Shown here one piece after another: positions 1 to 10,352 of a DNA stretch of 64,000 nt (the first letter of the stretch is position 1; every line of letters starts with the position of its first letter). The notes under the pieces are model-generated. The model was not told the DNA's origin, searched no databases, and saw nothing but the letters and a program-made list of their open reading frames with translations. This DNA is from Micromonospora sp. MA102 (GTDB lineage Bacteria > Actinomycetota > Actinomycetes > Mycobacteriales > Micromonosporaceae): positions 186,001-250,000 of the forward strand of contig NZ_JAMWEG010000004.1 of NCBI RefSeq assembly GCF_025460765.1, read 5' to 3'. The position numbers and the translations under genes are program-made.

Positions 1-1287
1 GAACTTGCTGGTGAACCCGCTGGTGAGCGGGATACCGGCGAAGGCCAGCAGGATGAACGTGAAGATGGCCGCGAAGAACGGCGACCGGCGGCCCAGCCCG
101 GCCCAGCGGGACAGGTGGGTGGCCTCCCCGTCGGCGTCCCGGACCAGGGTCACGACGGCGAACGCGGCGAGCACCGAGAAGCCGTACGCGACCAGGTAGA
201 ACATCGTGCCGGAGAGCCCGTCCTTGCTGGGCGCCAGCACGCCCACCAGCAGGTAGCCGGCGTTCGCGATCGACGAGTACGCCAGCAGCCGCTTGATGTC
301 CGTCTGGGTGACCGCCAGCACCGCGCCGACCAGCATGGTCAGCACGGCCACCGCGCCGAGCACCGGGGTGAAGTCCCAGGAGGCGCCGGCGAAGGCCACG
401 TGGAAGACCCGCAGCAGGGCGCCGAACGCGGCGACCTTGGTGCAGGCGGCCATGAAGCCGGTCACCGGCGTCGGGGCGCCCTGGTAGACGTCCGGGGTCC
501 AGACGTGGAACGGGGCGGCGGCGGCCTTGAAGAGCAGGCCGATGGCGAGCAGCGCCATGCCGGCGAAGAGCAGCACCGGGCTGGACGTGGACTCGCCCAC
601 CGCGGCGTGCACGGTGGCGAAGTCGACGCCGGCGCCGCGGTTCGGGATCCCGGAGGTGAAGCCGTAGATGAGGGCCACGCCGAAGAGGAAGAACGCCGAG
701 GCGTACGCGCCGAGCATGAAGTACTTCAGCGCGGCCTCCTGGCTCAGCAGCCGCCGGCGGCGGGCCAGCGCGCAGAGCAGGTACAGCGGCAGCGAGAAGA
801 CCTCGAGCGCGATGAACATGGTCAGCAGGTCGTTCGCCGCCACGAAGATCAGCATGCCGCCGATCGCGAAGGTGACCAGCGGGTACACCTCGGTGGTGCC
901 ACCCGTCCCCTCGGCCTGCCGCCGGTCGTCGTCGGACTCGGCGGTGACCGCGGCATGGGCCACGAAGGCCCCGCCCCGCTCCACCGCGCGCTCCCCGACG
1001 AGCAGCAGCGCCATGGCGGCCAGGATCAGGATGGCGCCCTGGAGGAAGAGCGTCGGCCCGTCCACGGCGATGGCCTGACCGGCGGTGATCAGCCGGTCGT
1101 CGGCGTTCAGGATCACCATGGTCAGCGCGGCGAGCACCGCCAGCAGGGCGAGCGTGAGCTGCACCGCGTTACGCAGGCGGCGCGGCACGAACGCCTCGAC
1201 CAGGACGCCGACCAGGGCGGCGCCCAGCATGATCAGGATGGGAGCGAGCGCCGCGTAGTCGATCGACGGCAGCTTCAGTTCACTCAC
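1..1287 (-). CDS. nuoN: NADH-quinone oxidoreductase subunit N (3-prime part beyond window)
   Basis: Antiporter-like membrane subunit of complex I, part of the proton-pumping arm. 429 codons are present and the frame stays open to base 1, so the C-terminus lies outside the window. Reading from the GTG at 1287, the protein starts VSELKLPSIDYAALAPILIM and shows several hydrophobic segments. The segment around LTMFIALEVFSLPLYLL, followed by EAALKYFMLGAYASAFFLFG, is typical of the NuoN/MrpD family. A hydrophilic loop rich in Asp, Glu and Arg separates two early helices. The GTG start overlaps the nuoM stop by four bases (GTGA), which implies translational coupling as the last gene of the nuo operon. 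Confidence 0.95.
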   Translation of the reverse strand, partial: MSELKLPSIDYAALAPILIMLGAALVGVLVEAFVPRRLRNAVQLTLALLAVLAALTMVILNADDRLITAGQAIAVDGPTLFLQGAILILAAMALLLVGERAVERGGAFVAHAAVTAESDDDRRQAEGTGGTTEVYPLVTFAIGGMLIFVAANDLLTMFIALEVFSLPLYLLCALARRRRLLSQEAALKYFMLGAYASAFFLFGVALIYGFTSGIPNRGAGVDFATVHAAVGESTSSPVLLFAGMALLAIGLLFKAAAAPFHVWTPDVYQGAPTPVTGFMAACTKVAAFGALLRVFHVAFAGASWDFTPVLGAVAVLTMLVGAVLAVTQTDIKRLLAYSSIANAGYLLVGVLAPSKDGLSGTMFYLVAYGFSVLAAFAVVTLVRDADGEATHLSRWAGLGRRSPFFAAIFTFILLAFAGIPLTSGFTSKF

Positions 1288-2816
1288 TTCGCAGCCTCCT
1301 GGACACTGCCGATCTCAGGGGCGGGATCGGTCTTGCCGACGTCCTGCATGGTCGCCTGGACGGCGGGGTTGATGACATCGGTGACCGGCTTGGGGTAGAA
1401 GCCGAGCAGCACGATCAGCGCGATCAGCGGGGCGACCACGACCTTCTCGCGCAGGCTGAGGTCCCGGCGCATGCCGTCGACCTCGGTCAGGGCCGGGTTG
1501 AGGGTGCCCTGGGTGGTGCGCTGCACCATCCACAGCACGTAGGCCGCGGCCAGGATGATGCCGAGCGTGGCGATCACCGCGACCGGCTTGTTCGTGGTGA
1601 ACGTGCCGATCAGCACCAGGAACTCGGAGACGAACGGCGCGGTGCCGGGCAGCGCCAGCGAGGCGAGACCGGCGAAGAAGAGCACCCCGGCGAGCAGCGG
1701 CACGAGCTTGCCGGCGCCGCCGAAGTCGCTGATCAGCGCCGAGCCCCGGCGGGCGATCAGCATGCCCACCACGAGGAAGAGCAGGCCGGTGGCCAGGCCG
1801 TGGTTCAGCATGTAGAGCACCGCGCCGGTGCCGGCCTGGGTGGTGAAGGCGAAGATGCCGACGCCGATGAACCCGAAGTGCGCGATCGAGGTGTACGACA
1901 CCAGCCGCTTGAGGTCGTTCTGCCCGACCGCCAGCAGCGCGGCGTAGATGATGCCGATCACGCCGAGCGCCAGCGCCCACGGGGCGAACCACCTCGACGC
2001 CTCGGGGAAGAGCGGCAGGCAGTACCGCAGGATCCCGAAGGTGCCGACCTTGTCCAGCACGCCGACGAGCAGTGCGGCCGCGCCGGCCGGGGCCGCGCCA
2101 CCGGCGTCCGGCAGCCAGGTGTGGAACGGGAAGAACGGCGCCTTGATCGCGAACGCGAGGAAGAAGCCGAGGAACAGCCAGCGGGCCGTGTCGGTGGCGA
2201 ACTCCGCCTGGCTGAGCGCCTGCCAGTCGAAGGTCTTCCCGCCGACCACCCAGAGGCCGATCACCGCGGCCAGCATGAACAGGCCGCCGACCAGGGAGTA
2301 GAGGAAGAACTTGACCGCCGCGTACTGCCGCTGGTGGCCGCCGTAGCTGCCGATGAGGAAGTACATCGGCACCAGCATGACCTCGAAGAACACGTAGAAC
2401 AGGAAGACGTCGGCGGCGGCGAAGACGCCGATCATCGTGCACTCGAGGATGAGCAGCAGCGCGAAGTAGACCGGCACCGAGCGCCTGGACGACTCGGCGT
2501 CGTGCCACGACGCCAGGATCACCAGCGGCACCAGGATCGCGATGAGCATCAGCATGACCAGCGCGATGCCGTCCACCTCGAAGGTGAAGTTGACGCCCCA
2601 GTTCGGGATCCACGCGTACGACTCGCGGAACTGGAACCGGTCACCGTCGGCCTGGAAGGCGATCCACATGGCCACCGAGAGGACCAGCACCAGCAGCGAC
2701 CAGCCGAACGCCACCAGCTTGGCCAGGTCCGGGTTGCGCCGCGGCAGCAGGGCCACAATCAGGGCACCGACCAGCGGTGCCACGGTCAGCACCGAGAGGA
2801 ACGGGAAGTTGGACAT
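1284..2816 (-). CDS. nuoM: NADH-quinone oxidoreductase subunit M
   Basis: Proton-pumping antiporter-like subunit of complex I, 510 residues, in line with family length. It is an integral membrane protein with many hydrophobic segments. Family signatures are visible: FFEVMLVPMYFLIGSYGG in the first third, the FHTWLPDAGGAAPAG loop, and LKRLVSYTSIAHFGFIGVG with the conserved Lys and His of the channel. The ATG at 2816 is preceded by GGAGGTAAGG. A 64-base gap separates it from nuoL, the longest spacing in the distal half of the operon. Its stop is overlapped by the nuoN start. Confidence 0.97.
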   Translation of the reverse strand: MSNFPFLSVLTVAPLVGALIVALLPRRNPDLAKLVAFGWSLLVLVLSVAMWIAFQADGDRFQFRESYAWIPNWGVNFTFEVDGIALVMLMLIAILVPLVILASWHDAESSRRSVPVYFALLLILECTMIGVFAAADVFLFYVFFEVMLVPMYFLIGSYGGHQRQYAAVKFFLYSLVGGLFMLAAVIGLWVVGGKTFDWQALSQAEFATDTARWLFLGFFLAFAIKAPFFPFHTWLPDAGGAAPAGAAALLVGVLDKVGTFGILRYCLPLFPEASRWFAPWALALGVIGIIYAALLAVGQNDLKRLVSYTSIAHFGFIGVGIFAFTTQAGTGAVLYMLNHGLATGLLFLVVGMLIARRGSALISDFGGAGKLVPLLAGVLFFAGLASLALPGTAPFVSEFLVLIGTFTTNKPVAVIATLGIILAAAYVLWMVQRTTQGTLNPALTEVDGMRRDLSLREKVVVAPLIALIVLLGFYPKPVTDVINPAVQATMQDVGKTDPAPEIGSVQEAAK

Positions 2817-2880
2817 TATTCGGCCTTACCTCCGTCGTGACTGCGTGGCCCGCCGGCGGGGGCGGCCGCGTTGAGGTCGA

Positions 2881-4809
2881 TCACGCCAGCCACCCCGCCT
2901 GCACCGCCAGGAAGGCCGCCACCACGAGCAGCGCGCCGGTCAGGATCGAGGTCGCGTACGACCGCACGAAACCGGTCTGCAGCCGCCGGAGCCGGCCCGA
3001 GCCCCCGCCCACCGCGGCGGCGAGGCCGTTGACCAGCCCGTCGACGCCCCGGTTGTCGAGGAAGACCAGCGCCCGGGTGAGGAAGATGCCCGGCTTCTCG
3101 AAGACCGCCTCGTTGACGGCGTCCGTGTAGAGGTTCCGGCGGGCGGCGGTGACCAGCACGCCGGCCGGCTGCGGCTCGGTGGCCGTGCCGGTGCGGAACA
3201 GGAACCAGGCCAGCCCGGCGCCGAGCACGGTCACCAGCAGGGAGAGCGCGGTGATCAGCCAGTGCGCGAGGACGGCCTCGTGGCCCTCCTCCTGGCCGCC
3301 CAGGCCGGCGGTCGCCTCCAGCCAGTCCGGCACCGACGTGGCGAGCAGGAAGCCCGCCCCGACCGAGCCGATGGCCAGCAGGACCAGCGGGATGGTCATC
3401 AGCTTCGGCGACTCGTGCGGGTGCTCGATGTCCTCGGTCCAGCGCGCCGGGCCGTGGAAGGTGAGCACGAACAGCCGGGTCATGTAGAACGCGGTGAGCC
3501 CGGCGCCGAGCAGCGCGGCCAGGCCGAAGAGCCACGCCGTCCAGCCCTCCCGCTCGAACGCGGCCACGATGATCGGCTCCTTGGAGAAGAAGCCGGAGAA
3601 CGGGAACATGCCGATGATGGCCAGCCAGCCCATCATGAAGGTCAGCCAGGTGACCTTCATGTACTTCGACAGGTTGCCGAAGCGCCGGATGTCCACCTGG
3701 TCGTTCATGCCGTGCATGACCGAGCCGGCCCCGAGGAACATGTTGGCCTTGAAGAAGCCGTGCGCCAGCAGGTGCACGATGGCCAGCGCGTACGCCGCGC
3801 CGCCCAGGCCGACGCCGAGGAACATGTAGCCGATCTGGCTCACCGTGGACCAGGCCAGCACCCGCTTGATGTCGTCCTTGGCCGCGCCGATGACGCAGCC
3901 CATCAGCAGGGTGACCGCGCCGACGCTGACCACCACGAGCTGGAGGGTGTGGTCGGCCGAGAAGATCGGGTTGGAGCGGGCGATCAGGTAGACGCCCGCG
4001 GTGACCATGGTCGCCGCGTGGATGAGCGCGGAGACCGGGGTCGGCCCCTCCATGGCGTCCGGCAGCCACGCCTGGAGCGGGAACTGGCCGGACTTGCCCG
4101 TCGCGCCGAGCAGGAGCAGCAGGCCGAGCACCAGCACGGTGGTGCTGCTCAGCGCGCCGACGCCGTTGAAGACCTCGTCGTACTGGGTGGTGCCCAGCAT
4201 GGCGAACATGACGAAGATGCCGATGGCCAGGCCGGCGTCGCCGACCCGGTTCATGAGGAACGCCTTCTTGCCGGCGGTGGCCGCGCTCGGCCGGCCGTAC
4301 CAGAAGGAGATCAGCAGGTACGACGCCAGACCGACGCCCTCCCAGCCGAAGTAGAGCATCACGTAGTTGTTGCCGAGCACGAGCAGCAGCATGGCGGCGA
4401 CGAACAGGTTGAAGTACCCGAAGAACCGCCGGCGGCCCTCGTCGTGCGCCATGTATTCGACCGCGTAGAGGTGGATCAGGAAACCCACCCCGGTGATCAG
4501 CAGGACGAAGACGGCGGCCAGCGGGTCGAAGAGCAGACCGAAGTCCACCTTGAGGTCGCCGACCGTGATGAACTGCCAGAGGCTCTGCTCGACCTGCTTG
4601 TTCTCCAGGCCACGGAGCTGGAAGAAGTAGGTCAGGCCGAGCACGAAGGCGGCGCCGATGGCCGCCACGCCCAGCCAGTGACCCCAGCGGTCCGCCCGCT
4701 TGCCGAGCAGCAGCAGGATCGCCGCGCTCACCAGCGGGATGGCCACCAGCAGCCAGACACTGCCCAGAAGCCCGCTGGCCTGGGCGAATTCCACAGTCTC
4801 TTCCACCAC
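2881..4809 (-). CDS. nuoL: NADH-quinone oxidoreductase subunit L
   Basis: Largest antiporter-like subunit of complex I, 642 residues, carrying the long lateral helix in characterised enzymes. Signatures seen are LYFGWEGVGLASYLLISFWY, the PLQAWLPDAMEGPTPVSA loop, and IKRVLAWSTVSQIGYMFLG. The C-terminus has a long amphipathic stretch ending in a final hydrophobic helix. Translation starts at GTG 4809 (two GTG codons in tandem), with GAGGGG just upstream and seven bases after the nuoK stop. It is an operon member between nuoK and nuoM. Confidence 0.97.
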   Translation of the reverse strand: MVEETVEFAQASGLLGSVWLLVAIPLVSAAILLLLGKRADRWGHWLGVAAIGAAFVLGLTYFFQLRGLENKQVEQSLWQFITVGDLKVDFGLLFDPLAAVFVLLITGVGFLIHLYAVEYMAHDEGRRRFFGYFNLFVAAMLLLVLGNNYVMLYFGWEGVGLASYLLISFWYGRPSAATAGKKAFLMNRVGDAGLAIGIFVMFAMLGTTQYDEVFNGVGALSSTTVLVLGLLLLLGATGKSGQFPLQAWLPDAMEGPTPVSALIHAATMVTAGVYLIARSNPIFSADHTLQLVVVSVGAVTLLMGCVIGAAKDDIKRVLAWSTVSQIGYMFLGVGLGGAAYALAIVHLLAHGFFKANMFLGAGSVMHGMNDQVDIRRFGNLSKYMKVTWLTFMMGWLAIIGMFPFSGFFSKEPIIVAAFEREGWTAWLFGLAALLGAGLTAFYMTRLFVLTFHGPARWTEDIEHPHESPKLMTIPLVLLAIGSVGAGFLLATSVPDWLEATAGLGGQEEGHEAVLAHWLITALSLLVTVLGAGLAWFLFRTGTATEPQPAGVLVTAARRNLYTDAVNEAVFEKPGIFLTRALVFLDNRGVDGLVNGLAAAVGGGSGRLRRLQTGFVRSYATSILTGALLVVAAFLAVQAGWLA

Positions 4810-4816
4810 GAGCCCC

Positions 4817-5116
4817 TCAGTACTTCAGCAGGTTGGCGTCGTCGACGCTCGCCGAGCGCCGGGTCCGGAAGATCGACATGATGATGGCGAGCCCGACCAC
4901 GACCTCGGCCGCGGCCACCACCATCACGAAGAACGCCATGATCTGGCCGTTCAGGTCGCCGTTGATGCGGCTGAACGTGACAAGCGTCAGGTTGGCCGCG
5001 TTGAGCATCAGCTCGACGCACATGAACAGCACGATCGCGTTGCGCCGGACCAGCACGCCGACGGCGCCGATGGTGAACAGCACCGCCGCGAGGATCAGGT
5101 AGTAGTCCGGGGTCAT
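4817..5116 (-). CDS. nuoK: NADH-quinone oxidoreductase subunit K
   Basis: Small membrane subunit of complex I, 99 residues, the usual NuoK length. It has three hydrophobic helices. The second contains the conserved membrane glutamate in [15 protein letters not shown] and the third has a glutamate in [11 protein letters not shown]; both positions belong to the family's proton-transfer path. The ATG at 5116 overlaps the nuoJ stop by four bases (ATGA). NuoJ, NuoK and NuoA together form the quinone-proximal part of the membrane arm. Confidence 0.97.
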   Translation of the reverse strand: MTPDYYLILAAVLFTIGAVGVLVRRNAIVLFMCVELMLNAANLTLVTFSRINGDLNGQIMAFFVMVVAAAEVVVGLAIIMSIFRTRRSASVDDANLLKY

Positions 5117-5883
5117 TTGTCGGTCCCCTTCAGCGTGGTCTCCTCGGCGGTCAGCTCCCGCACCGGCAGGATCTCCGGGATGCTGCGGTCGGTCAGCCGG
5201 CCGTCGGGCAGGCGGGCCGGGGTGGCCACCGAGGACGACGTGGCGAAGACGCCCGGTCCGGGCTTCGGGCCGGGGTAGTTGCCGGGGCGGAACCGGGCCT
5301 TCATGGTGGCGACCTGGTCCATCCGGTCCTCCTTGCGCCGCTCCACGTGCGCCAGCACCATCGCGCCCACCGCCGCCGTGATGAGCAGCGCGGAGGTCAG
5401 CTCGAAGGCGAAGACGTACTTGGTGAAGAGCAGCCGGGCGATGCCCTGCACGTTGCCCTCGGCGTTCGCCCGGTCCAGGCCGACGGCCTGCACGCCCTCC
5501 AGCGCCCGGTAGAGCCCGGAGCCGATCAGGCCGGCGAAGCCGAGCCCGAGCACCACCGCGGCGACCCGCTGGCCGCGCAGCGTCTCGATCAGCGAGTCGG
5601 AGGCGTCCCGGCCGACCAGCATCAGCACGAACAGGAACAGCATCATGATCGCGCCGGTGTAGACGATGATCTGCACCATGCCGATGAACGGCCCGGCCTG
5701 GAGCACGTAGAACACGCCCAGGCAGAGCATGGTCAGCACCAGCCAGAGCGCCGAGTGCACCGCGTTGCGCGCCCAGACCATGCCGATGGCCCCCAGGAGG
5801 GCCAGCGGGGCGAGGATCCAGAAGGTGACCTCCTCACCCCCGGACACCTGGCCCGCCGCGGCGAGCACCGTCTGACTGGTCAT
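5113..5883 (-). CDS. nuoJ: NADH-quinone oxidoreductase subunit J
   Basis: Membrane subunit of complex I, 256 residues from the ATG at 5883. That ATG overlaps the nuoI stop (ATGA), so the longer upstream reading in this frame is discarded. Five hydrophobic segments are visible, with the family motif [20 protein letters not shown] in the middle. After the last helix there is a polar, Pro/Arg-rich tail of about 75 residues, which is not part of the core fold and is common as an extension in actinobacterial NuoJ. Confidence is high from motif and operon order. Confidence 0.96.
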   Translation of the reverse strand: MTSQTVLAAAGQVSGGEEVTFWILAPLALLGAIGMVWARNAVHSALWLVLTMLCLGVFYVLQAGPFIGMVQIIVYTGAIMMLFLFVLMLVGRDASDSLIETLRGQRVAAVVLGLGFAGLIGSGLYRALEGVQAVGLDRANAEGNVQGIARLLFTKYVFAFELTSALLITAAVGAMVLAHVERRKEDRMDQVATMKARFRPGNYPGPKPGPGVFATSSSVATPARLPDGRLTDRSIPEILPVRELTAEETTLKGTDK

Positions 5884-6521
5884 GCTCCTGCTCCCTTGCC
5901 CGCCTCGGCCCGCTGAGCGGCCTGCTCGGCGCCGGGGAAGGTCACGCCGGGGTGCTCCTCCACCTGGTACCGGCCCGGGCCCATCGGCGAGTGCTCGGCG
6001 CCGGCCGAGGTGCCCGGGTTGGTCAGCCCGCCGACGTAGTAGTCCTTCTCGCTGTCGCCCAGCCGCATCGGGTGCGGCGGCTGCTCCATGCCCGGCAGCA
6101 GCGGCGCGAGCAGCTGCTCCTTCGTGAAGATCAGGTCCTGCCGGTTGTCCCGGGCCAGCTCGTACTCGTTGCTCATGGTGAGCGAACGGGTCGGGCAGGC
6201 CTCGATGCAGAGCCCGCAGAAGATGCACCGGGCGTAGTTGATCTGGTAGACGCTGGCGTACCGCTCACCCGGGGAGAAGCGCTGCTCCTCGGAGTTGTCG
6301 CCACCCTCCACGTAGATCGCGTCCGCCGGGCAGGCCCAGGCGCACAGCTCGCAGCCGATGCACTTCTCCAGCCCGTCCGGGTGCCGGTTGAGGATGTGCC
6401 GCCCGTGGTAGCGCGGCGCCGAGACCGGCGGCTTGAACGGGTAGTCGGTGGTGACGACCTTCTTGAACATGTGCGAGAAGGTGACCCCGAAGCCCTTGAA
6501 CGTTCCGGTGATCGCGCCCAC
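5880..6521 (-). CDS. nuoI: NADH-quinone oxidoreductase subunit I
   Basis: Peripheral ferredoxin-like subunit of complex I that carries clusters N6a and N6b between NuoG and NuoB. It has 213 residues with two [4Fe-4S] motifs, [17 protein letters not shown] and [16 protein letters not shown], in the central part. A C-terminal tail of about 60 residues, rich in Pro, Gly and Glu, follows the core. The start is GTG at 6521, directly after the nuoH stop at 6523. The nuoJ start overlaps its own stop. Confidence 0.97.
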   Translation of the reverse strand: MGAITGTFKGFGVTFSHMFKKVVTTDYPFKPPVSAPRYHGRHILNRHPDGLEKCIGCELCAWACPADAIYVEGGDNSEEQRFSPGERYASVYQINYARCIFCGLCIEACPTRSLTMSNEYELARDNRQDLIFTKEQLLAPLLPGMEQPPHPMRLGDSEKDYYVGGLTNPGTSAGAEHSPMGPGRYQVEEHPGVTFPGAEQAAQRAEAGKGAGA

Positions 6522-6522
6522 G

Positions 6523-7875
6523 TCACACCTCCCCTGACTCCGAGCCGGCGACCACGTTGGCCGGCTCCCGCTCGGCGACCACGCGCTTGGTACGCGGGCT
6601 CGGCGGAACCTGAAGATCCATCGGCGGCAGCGGGAAGCTGCCGTGCGGACGGCTGTTCACCTGCTCCTGGAGCGGCGGCTTCGGCGCCTTCTTCCGGCTC
6701 GGCCAGAAGAGCGTGGCCAGCAGCAGCACGCCCGCGCCGATGCCGGTGGCGAGCAGCCGGTCCTTGGTCTGCCAGTCCTCGATCGAGCGGAGGCCGCTCA
6801 GCACCAGGATCCAGACCAGGTTGATCGGCAGCAGGACCTTCCAGCCGAAGCGCATGAACTGGTCGTAGCGGAGCCGGGGCAGGGTGCCCCGCAGCCAGAC
6901 GAAGACGAAGACCAGGGCGATGACCTTGCCGAAGAACCAGAGCATCGGCCACCAACCCGAGTTGGCGCCCGCCCAGAGCGTGATCGGCCAGGGTGCCCGC
7001 CAGCCGCCGAGGAAGAGCGTGGTGGTGACCGCGGACATGGTCACCATCGAGACGTACTCGGAGAGCATGAACAGCGCGAACTTGAGCGAGCTGTACTCGG
7101 TCATGAAGCCCGCGACCAGCTCCGACTCCGCCTCGGGCAGGTCGAACGGCGCCCGGTTGGTCTCACCGACCATGGCGATGAAGAAGATGATGAAGCTGGG
7201 CAGCAGCAGGATCGCGTACCAGCCCGGGGCCGGGATCTGCTGGCCGGCGATGGTCAGCTCGGTGGCGTCCCCCTGCGCGGCGACGATCCCGCTCGTCGAC
7301 ATCGTGCCGGCGGTCATGAACACCGCCACGATGCTCAGGCCCATGGCGACCTCGTACGAGATCATCTGGGCGCTGGACCGGAGACCGCCGAGCAGCGGGT
7401 ACGTCGAGCCGGAGGCCCAACCGCCGAGCACGATGCCGTAGATGCCCATCGAGGAGCAGGCCAGGATCACCAGCACCGCCACCGACACATCGGTGACCTG
7501 CAGCGGCGTGTGGTGGCCGAAGATGCTCACCATCGGGCCGAACGGCACCACCGACAGCGAGGTGACGGCGCAGATCACCGAGATGGTCGGCGCGAAGAAG
7601 AAGACCACCTTGTCGGCCGTCCGCGGGAGGATGTCCTCCTTGAAGGCCATCTTCAGACCGTCGGCGAGGGTCTGAAGGAGGCCGAACGGGCCGACCTGGT
7701 TCGGGCCGGGCCGGACCGCCATGCGGCCGACCACCCGGCGCTCGAACCAGACGCCGAGCAGCGTGGCCAGCAGGCCGAAGACGAACGCGAAGACGATCTT
7801 CCCGAGGACCAGCCACCACGGGTCCTTGCCGAAGTCGGCAAGCGTCGGGTCCTGCGCCGCGAGGTAGAGGTTCAC
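6523..7875 (-). CDS. nuoH: NADH-quinone oxidoreductase subunit H
   Basis: Membrane anchor subunit that forms part of the quinone cavity of complex I, 450 residues. Hydrophobic helices run over the first about 370 residues. Family loops are present: [19 protein letters not shown] near the N-terminus and [18 protein letters not shown] in the middle. A soluble, Pro/Arg-rich C-terminal extension of about 70 residues follows the last helix. Translation starts at GTG 7875, overlapping the nuoG stop by four bases. Confidence 0.97.
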   Translation of the reverse strand: MNLYLAAQDPTLADFGKDPWWLVLGKIVFAFVFGLLATLLGVWFERRVVGRMAVRPGPNQVGPFGLLQTLADGLKMAFKEDILPRTADKVVFFFAPTISVICAVTSLSVVPFGPMVSIFGHHTPLQVTDVSVAVLVILACSSMGIYGIVLGGWASGSTYPLLGGLRSSAQMISYEVAMGLSIVAVFMTAGTMSTSGIVAAQGDATELTIAGQQIPAPGWYAILLLPSFIIFFIAMVGETNRAPFDLPEAESELVAGFMTEYSSLKFALFMLSEYVSMVTMSAVTTTLFLGGWRAPWPITLWAGANSGWWPMLWFFGKVIALVFVFVWLRGTLPRLRYDQFMRFGWKVLLPINLVWILVLSGLRSIEDWQTKDRLLATGIGAGVLLLATLFWPSRKKAPKPPLQEQVNSRPHGSFPLPPMDLQVPPSPRTKRVVAEREPANVVAGSESGEV

Positions 7876-10352
7876 TGGACACTCCCGGTGTTGAGGAGCG
7901 GACCCGGACGGCCGGCCACGTCGGCGGCGACCGCCGCGGCCGAGACCTTGACGACCTCACCGGACGTCGCGCCGAGGCTGCGCCGGACGGTCGAGCCGGG
8001 TGAGTTGGTCGGCAGCCAGACGACCCCGTCCGGCATCTCGGTGATCGCCGCCGGCAGGGTGACCGCGCCGCGGTCGGTGCCGACGGTCACCGGGTCGCCG
8101 TCCGCGACGCCGAGCGCCTCGGCGGTGCCCTTGCCCAGCCGGACCACCGGCGGGCGGGCCGTGCCGGCGAGGTGCTCGTCGCCGTCGATGAGGCTGCCCA
8201 GGTCGAGCAGCTGGTGCCAGGTGGCCAGCACGGCCTCGCCGGCGCCGGGCTGCGGCACGGCGACCGGCTCGGCGGACGGGGCGGACGGCCGGTCCACCCG
8301 GGTCGGCGGCAGCGCGCCCAGCTCCCGGCGGACGCTCTGCACGTCGCCGGTGCCGAGCCGCACGTCGAGCTGCGCGGCGATCGCGTCGAGCAGCCGGCCG
8401 TCGGTCATCGCCCCGGTGTCCAGCACCTTCTCGAAGGGACGCAGCCGGCCTTCCCAGTCCAGGAAGCTGCCGGCCTTCTCGACCACCGGGGCGACCGGCA
8501 GGACCACGTCGGCCCGGCGGGCCACCGCGCTCATCCGCAGCTCCAGGCTGACCAGGAACGGCACCGCGTCCAGGGCCTGCTCGGCCAGGCGCGGGTCGGC
8601 CAGGTCGGCCGGGTCGACGCCGGCCACCACGAGGGCGCCGATCTGGCCGTTGACCGTGGCCGTGAGGATGCCGTCGGTGTCCCGGCCGGCCTGGCTCGGG
8701 ATCACCCCGGCCGGGATGTCCCACGCCTCGCCCAGCTCGGCGCGGGCGGCCGGCTCGGTGACCACGCGGCCGCCGGGGAGCAGGTTGGGCAGGCAGCCCG
8801 CGTCGACCGCGCCGCGGTCACCCGCGCGCCGCGGCACCCAGGCCAGCTTGGCCCCGGTACGCCGGGCCACGTCCGCCGCGGCGGAGAGGCCGCCGGGCAC
8901 CGCGCCCAGCCGCTCTCCGACGATCAGGATCGCGCCCGGCTGGCTCAGCGCCTCGGCCACCGTGGCGTGCTCGGCCAGCACGCTGGCCTCCTCGCCCGGC
9001 ACCACCCGGGCCAGCTTGGCCCCGAGCTTCTCCAGGCCGCGGGTCGCGAACGGCGCGAGCGCGTACACGGTGAGCTTCTTCTTCAGGTACGCCTTGCGCA
9101 GCCGCAGGAAGAGGATGGGGCACTCCTCCTCCGGCTCCAGGCCGACCAGCACCACGGCGGGCGCGTTCTCCACGTCGGCGTAGGTCACGTCGGTGACCCC
9201 GGCGACGCTGCTGGCCAGGAAGTCGGCCTCCTCGCGGGAGACCGGGCGGGCCCGGAAGTCGATGTCGTTGGTGTGCAGCGCGACCCGCGCGAACTTCGCG
9301 TACGCGTAGGCGTCCTCGACGGTGAGCCGGCCGCCGGTCAGCACCGCCGTGCCCCGCTCGCCGTCCCGGGCGGCGCGCAGCCCCTCGGCGGCCCGGGTCA
9401 GCGCCTCGCTCCAGGACGCCTCGCGCAGCTCACCGGTCTTCTCGTCCCGCACCAGCGGGGTGGTGAGCCGGTCGAACGCGCGGGCGTACTGGAAGCCCCA
9501 GCGACCCTTGTCGCAGTTCCACTCCTCGTTCACCGCCGGGTCGTCACCGGCCAGCCGGCGCAGCACCTTGCCACGCCGCCAGTCGGTGCGCTGGGCGCAG
9601 CCGGCCGCGCAGTGCTCGCAGGCGCTGGGGGTGGAGACCAGGTCGAACGGGCGGGCCCGGAACCGGTACTGCGCGCCGGTCAGCGCGCCCACCGGGCAGA
9701 TCTGCACGGTGTTGCCGGAGAAGTAGGAGTTGAACGGGACATCGCCCGTGTCGCCCTCCTCGCCGTACGCGTCGTCCCGGTAGATGTTGATCTCCTCGGC
9801 GGACGACCGGCCCATCAGGTCGATGAACTTGTCGCCGGCGATCTCCTCGGAGAACCGGGTGCAGCGCTGGCAGAGCACGCAGCGCTCGCGGTCGAGCAGC
9901 ACCTGGGTGCTGATCGGCAGCGGCTTCGGGTACTCCCGCTTGTGCTCGTGGAACCGCGAGTCGGTGCGGCCGGTGGACATGGCCTGGTTCTGCAGCGGGC
10001 ACTCGCCGCCCTTGTCGCACATCGGGCAGTCGAGAGGGTGGTTGAGGAGCAGCAGCTCCATCACCCCCTCCTGGGCCTTCTTGGCGACCGGGGAGGTGAG
10101 CTGGGTCCGCACCACCATGCCGTCGGCCACGGTCTGGGTGCAGGAGGCGACCGGCTTGCGCTGGCCCTCCACCTCCACCAGGCACTGCCGGCAGGCGCCG
10201 GCCGGGGCCAGCAGCGGGTGGTCGCAGAACCGCGGGATCTCGGTGCCCAGCTGTTCGGCGACCCGGATCAGCAGCGCCCCCTTGGGGGCGGTGACCTGGA
10301 CGCCGTCGATGGTCAGGGTGACGGTCTCGGTCTGCTTGGCTACGTCGGTCAT
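7872..10352 (-). CDS. nuoG: NADH-quinone oxidoreductase subunit G
   Basis: Large iron-sulfur subunit of the NADH-dehydrogenase arm, 826 residues. The N-terminal ferredoxin-like domain has [2Fe-2S] ligands in [16 protein letters not shown] Cys/His motif follows ([19 protein letters not shown]), then CVLCQRC and CPVGALT for [4Fe-4S] clusters. The remaining about 550 residues form a molybdopterin-oxidoreductase-like domain without obvious cofactor retention, as is usual for NuoG. The first cysteine of the CEHCAAGC segment lies where cluster N7 would be, so N7 may be present. The ATG at 10352 shares one base with the nuoF stop. Confidence 0.97.
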   Translation of the reverse strand: MTDVAKQTETVTLTIDGVQVTAPKGALLIRVAEQLGTEIPRFCDHPLLAPAGACRQCLVEVEGQRKPVASCTQTVADGMVVRTQLTSPVAKKAQEGVMELLLLNHPLDCPMCDKGGECPLQNQAMSTGRTDSRFHEHKREYPKPLPISTQVLLDRERCVLCQRCTRFSEEIAGDKFIDLMGRSSAEEINIYRDDAYGEEGDTGDVPFNSYFSGNTVQICPVGALTGAQYRFRARPFDLVSTPSACEHCAAGCAQRTDWRRGKVLRRLAGDDPAVNEEWNCDKGRWGFQYARAFDRLTTPLVRDEKTGELREASWSEALTRAAEGLRAARDGERGTAVLTGGRLTVEDAYAYAKFARVALHTNDIDFRARPVSREEADFLASSVAGVTDVTYADVENAPAVVLVGLEPEEECPILFLRLRKAYLKKKLTVYALAPFATRGLEKLGAKLARVVPGEEASVLAEHATVAEALSQPGAILIVGERLGAVPGGLSAAADVARRTGAKLAWVPRRAGDRGAVDAGCLPNLLPGGRVVTEPAARAELGEAWDIPAGVIPSQAGRDTDGILTATVNGQIGALVVAGVDPADLADPRLAEQALDAVPFLVSLELRMSAVARRADVVLPVAPVVEKAGSFLDWEGRLRPFEKVLDTGAMTDGRLLDAIAAQLDVRLGTGDVQSVRRELGALPPTRVDRPSAPSAEPVAVPQPGAGEAVLATWHQLLDLGSLIDGDEHLAGTARPPVVRLGKGTAEALGVADGDPVTVGTDRGAVTLPAAITEMPDGVVWLPTNSPGSTVRRSLGATSGEVVKVSAAAVAADVAGRPGPLLNTGSVQ

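Noticed and set aside
115..1398. Long plus-strand open frame opposite nuoN, and similar frames over the whole nuo operon (for example 3262-4881, 8172-10412, 10355-12364)
   Set aside because: Arg/Gly/His/Gln/Ala-rich translations with no domain, antisense to well-supported genes; they are mirror frames of GC-rich codons.
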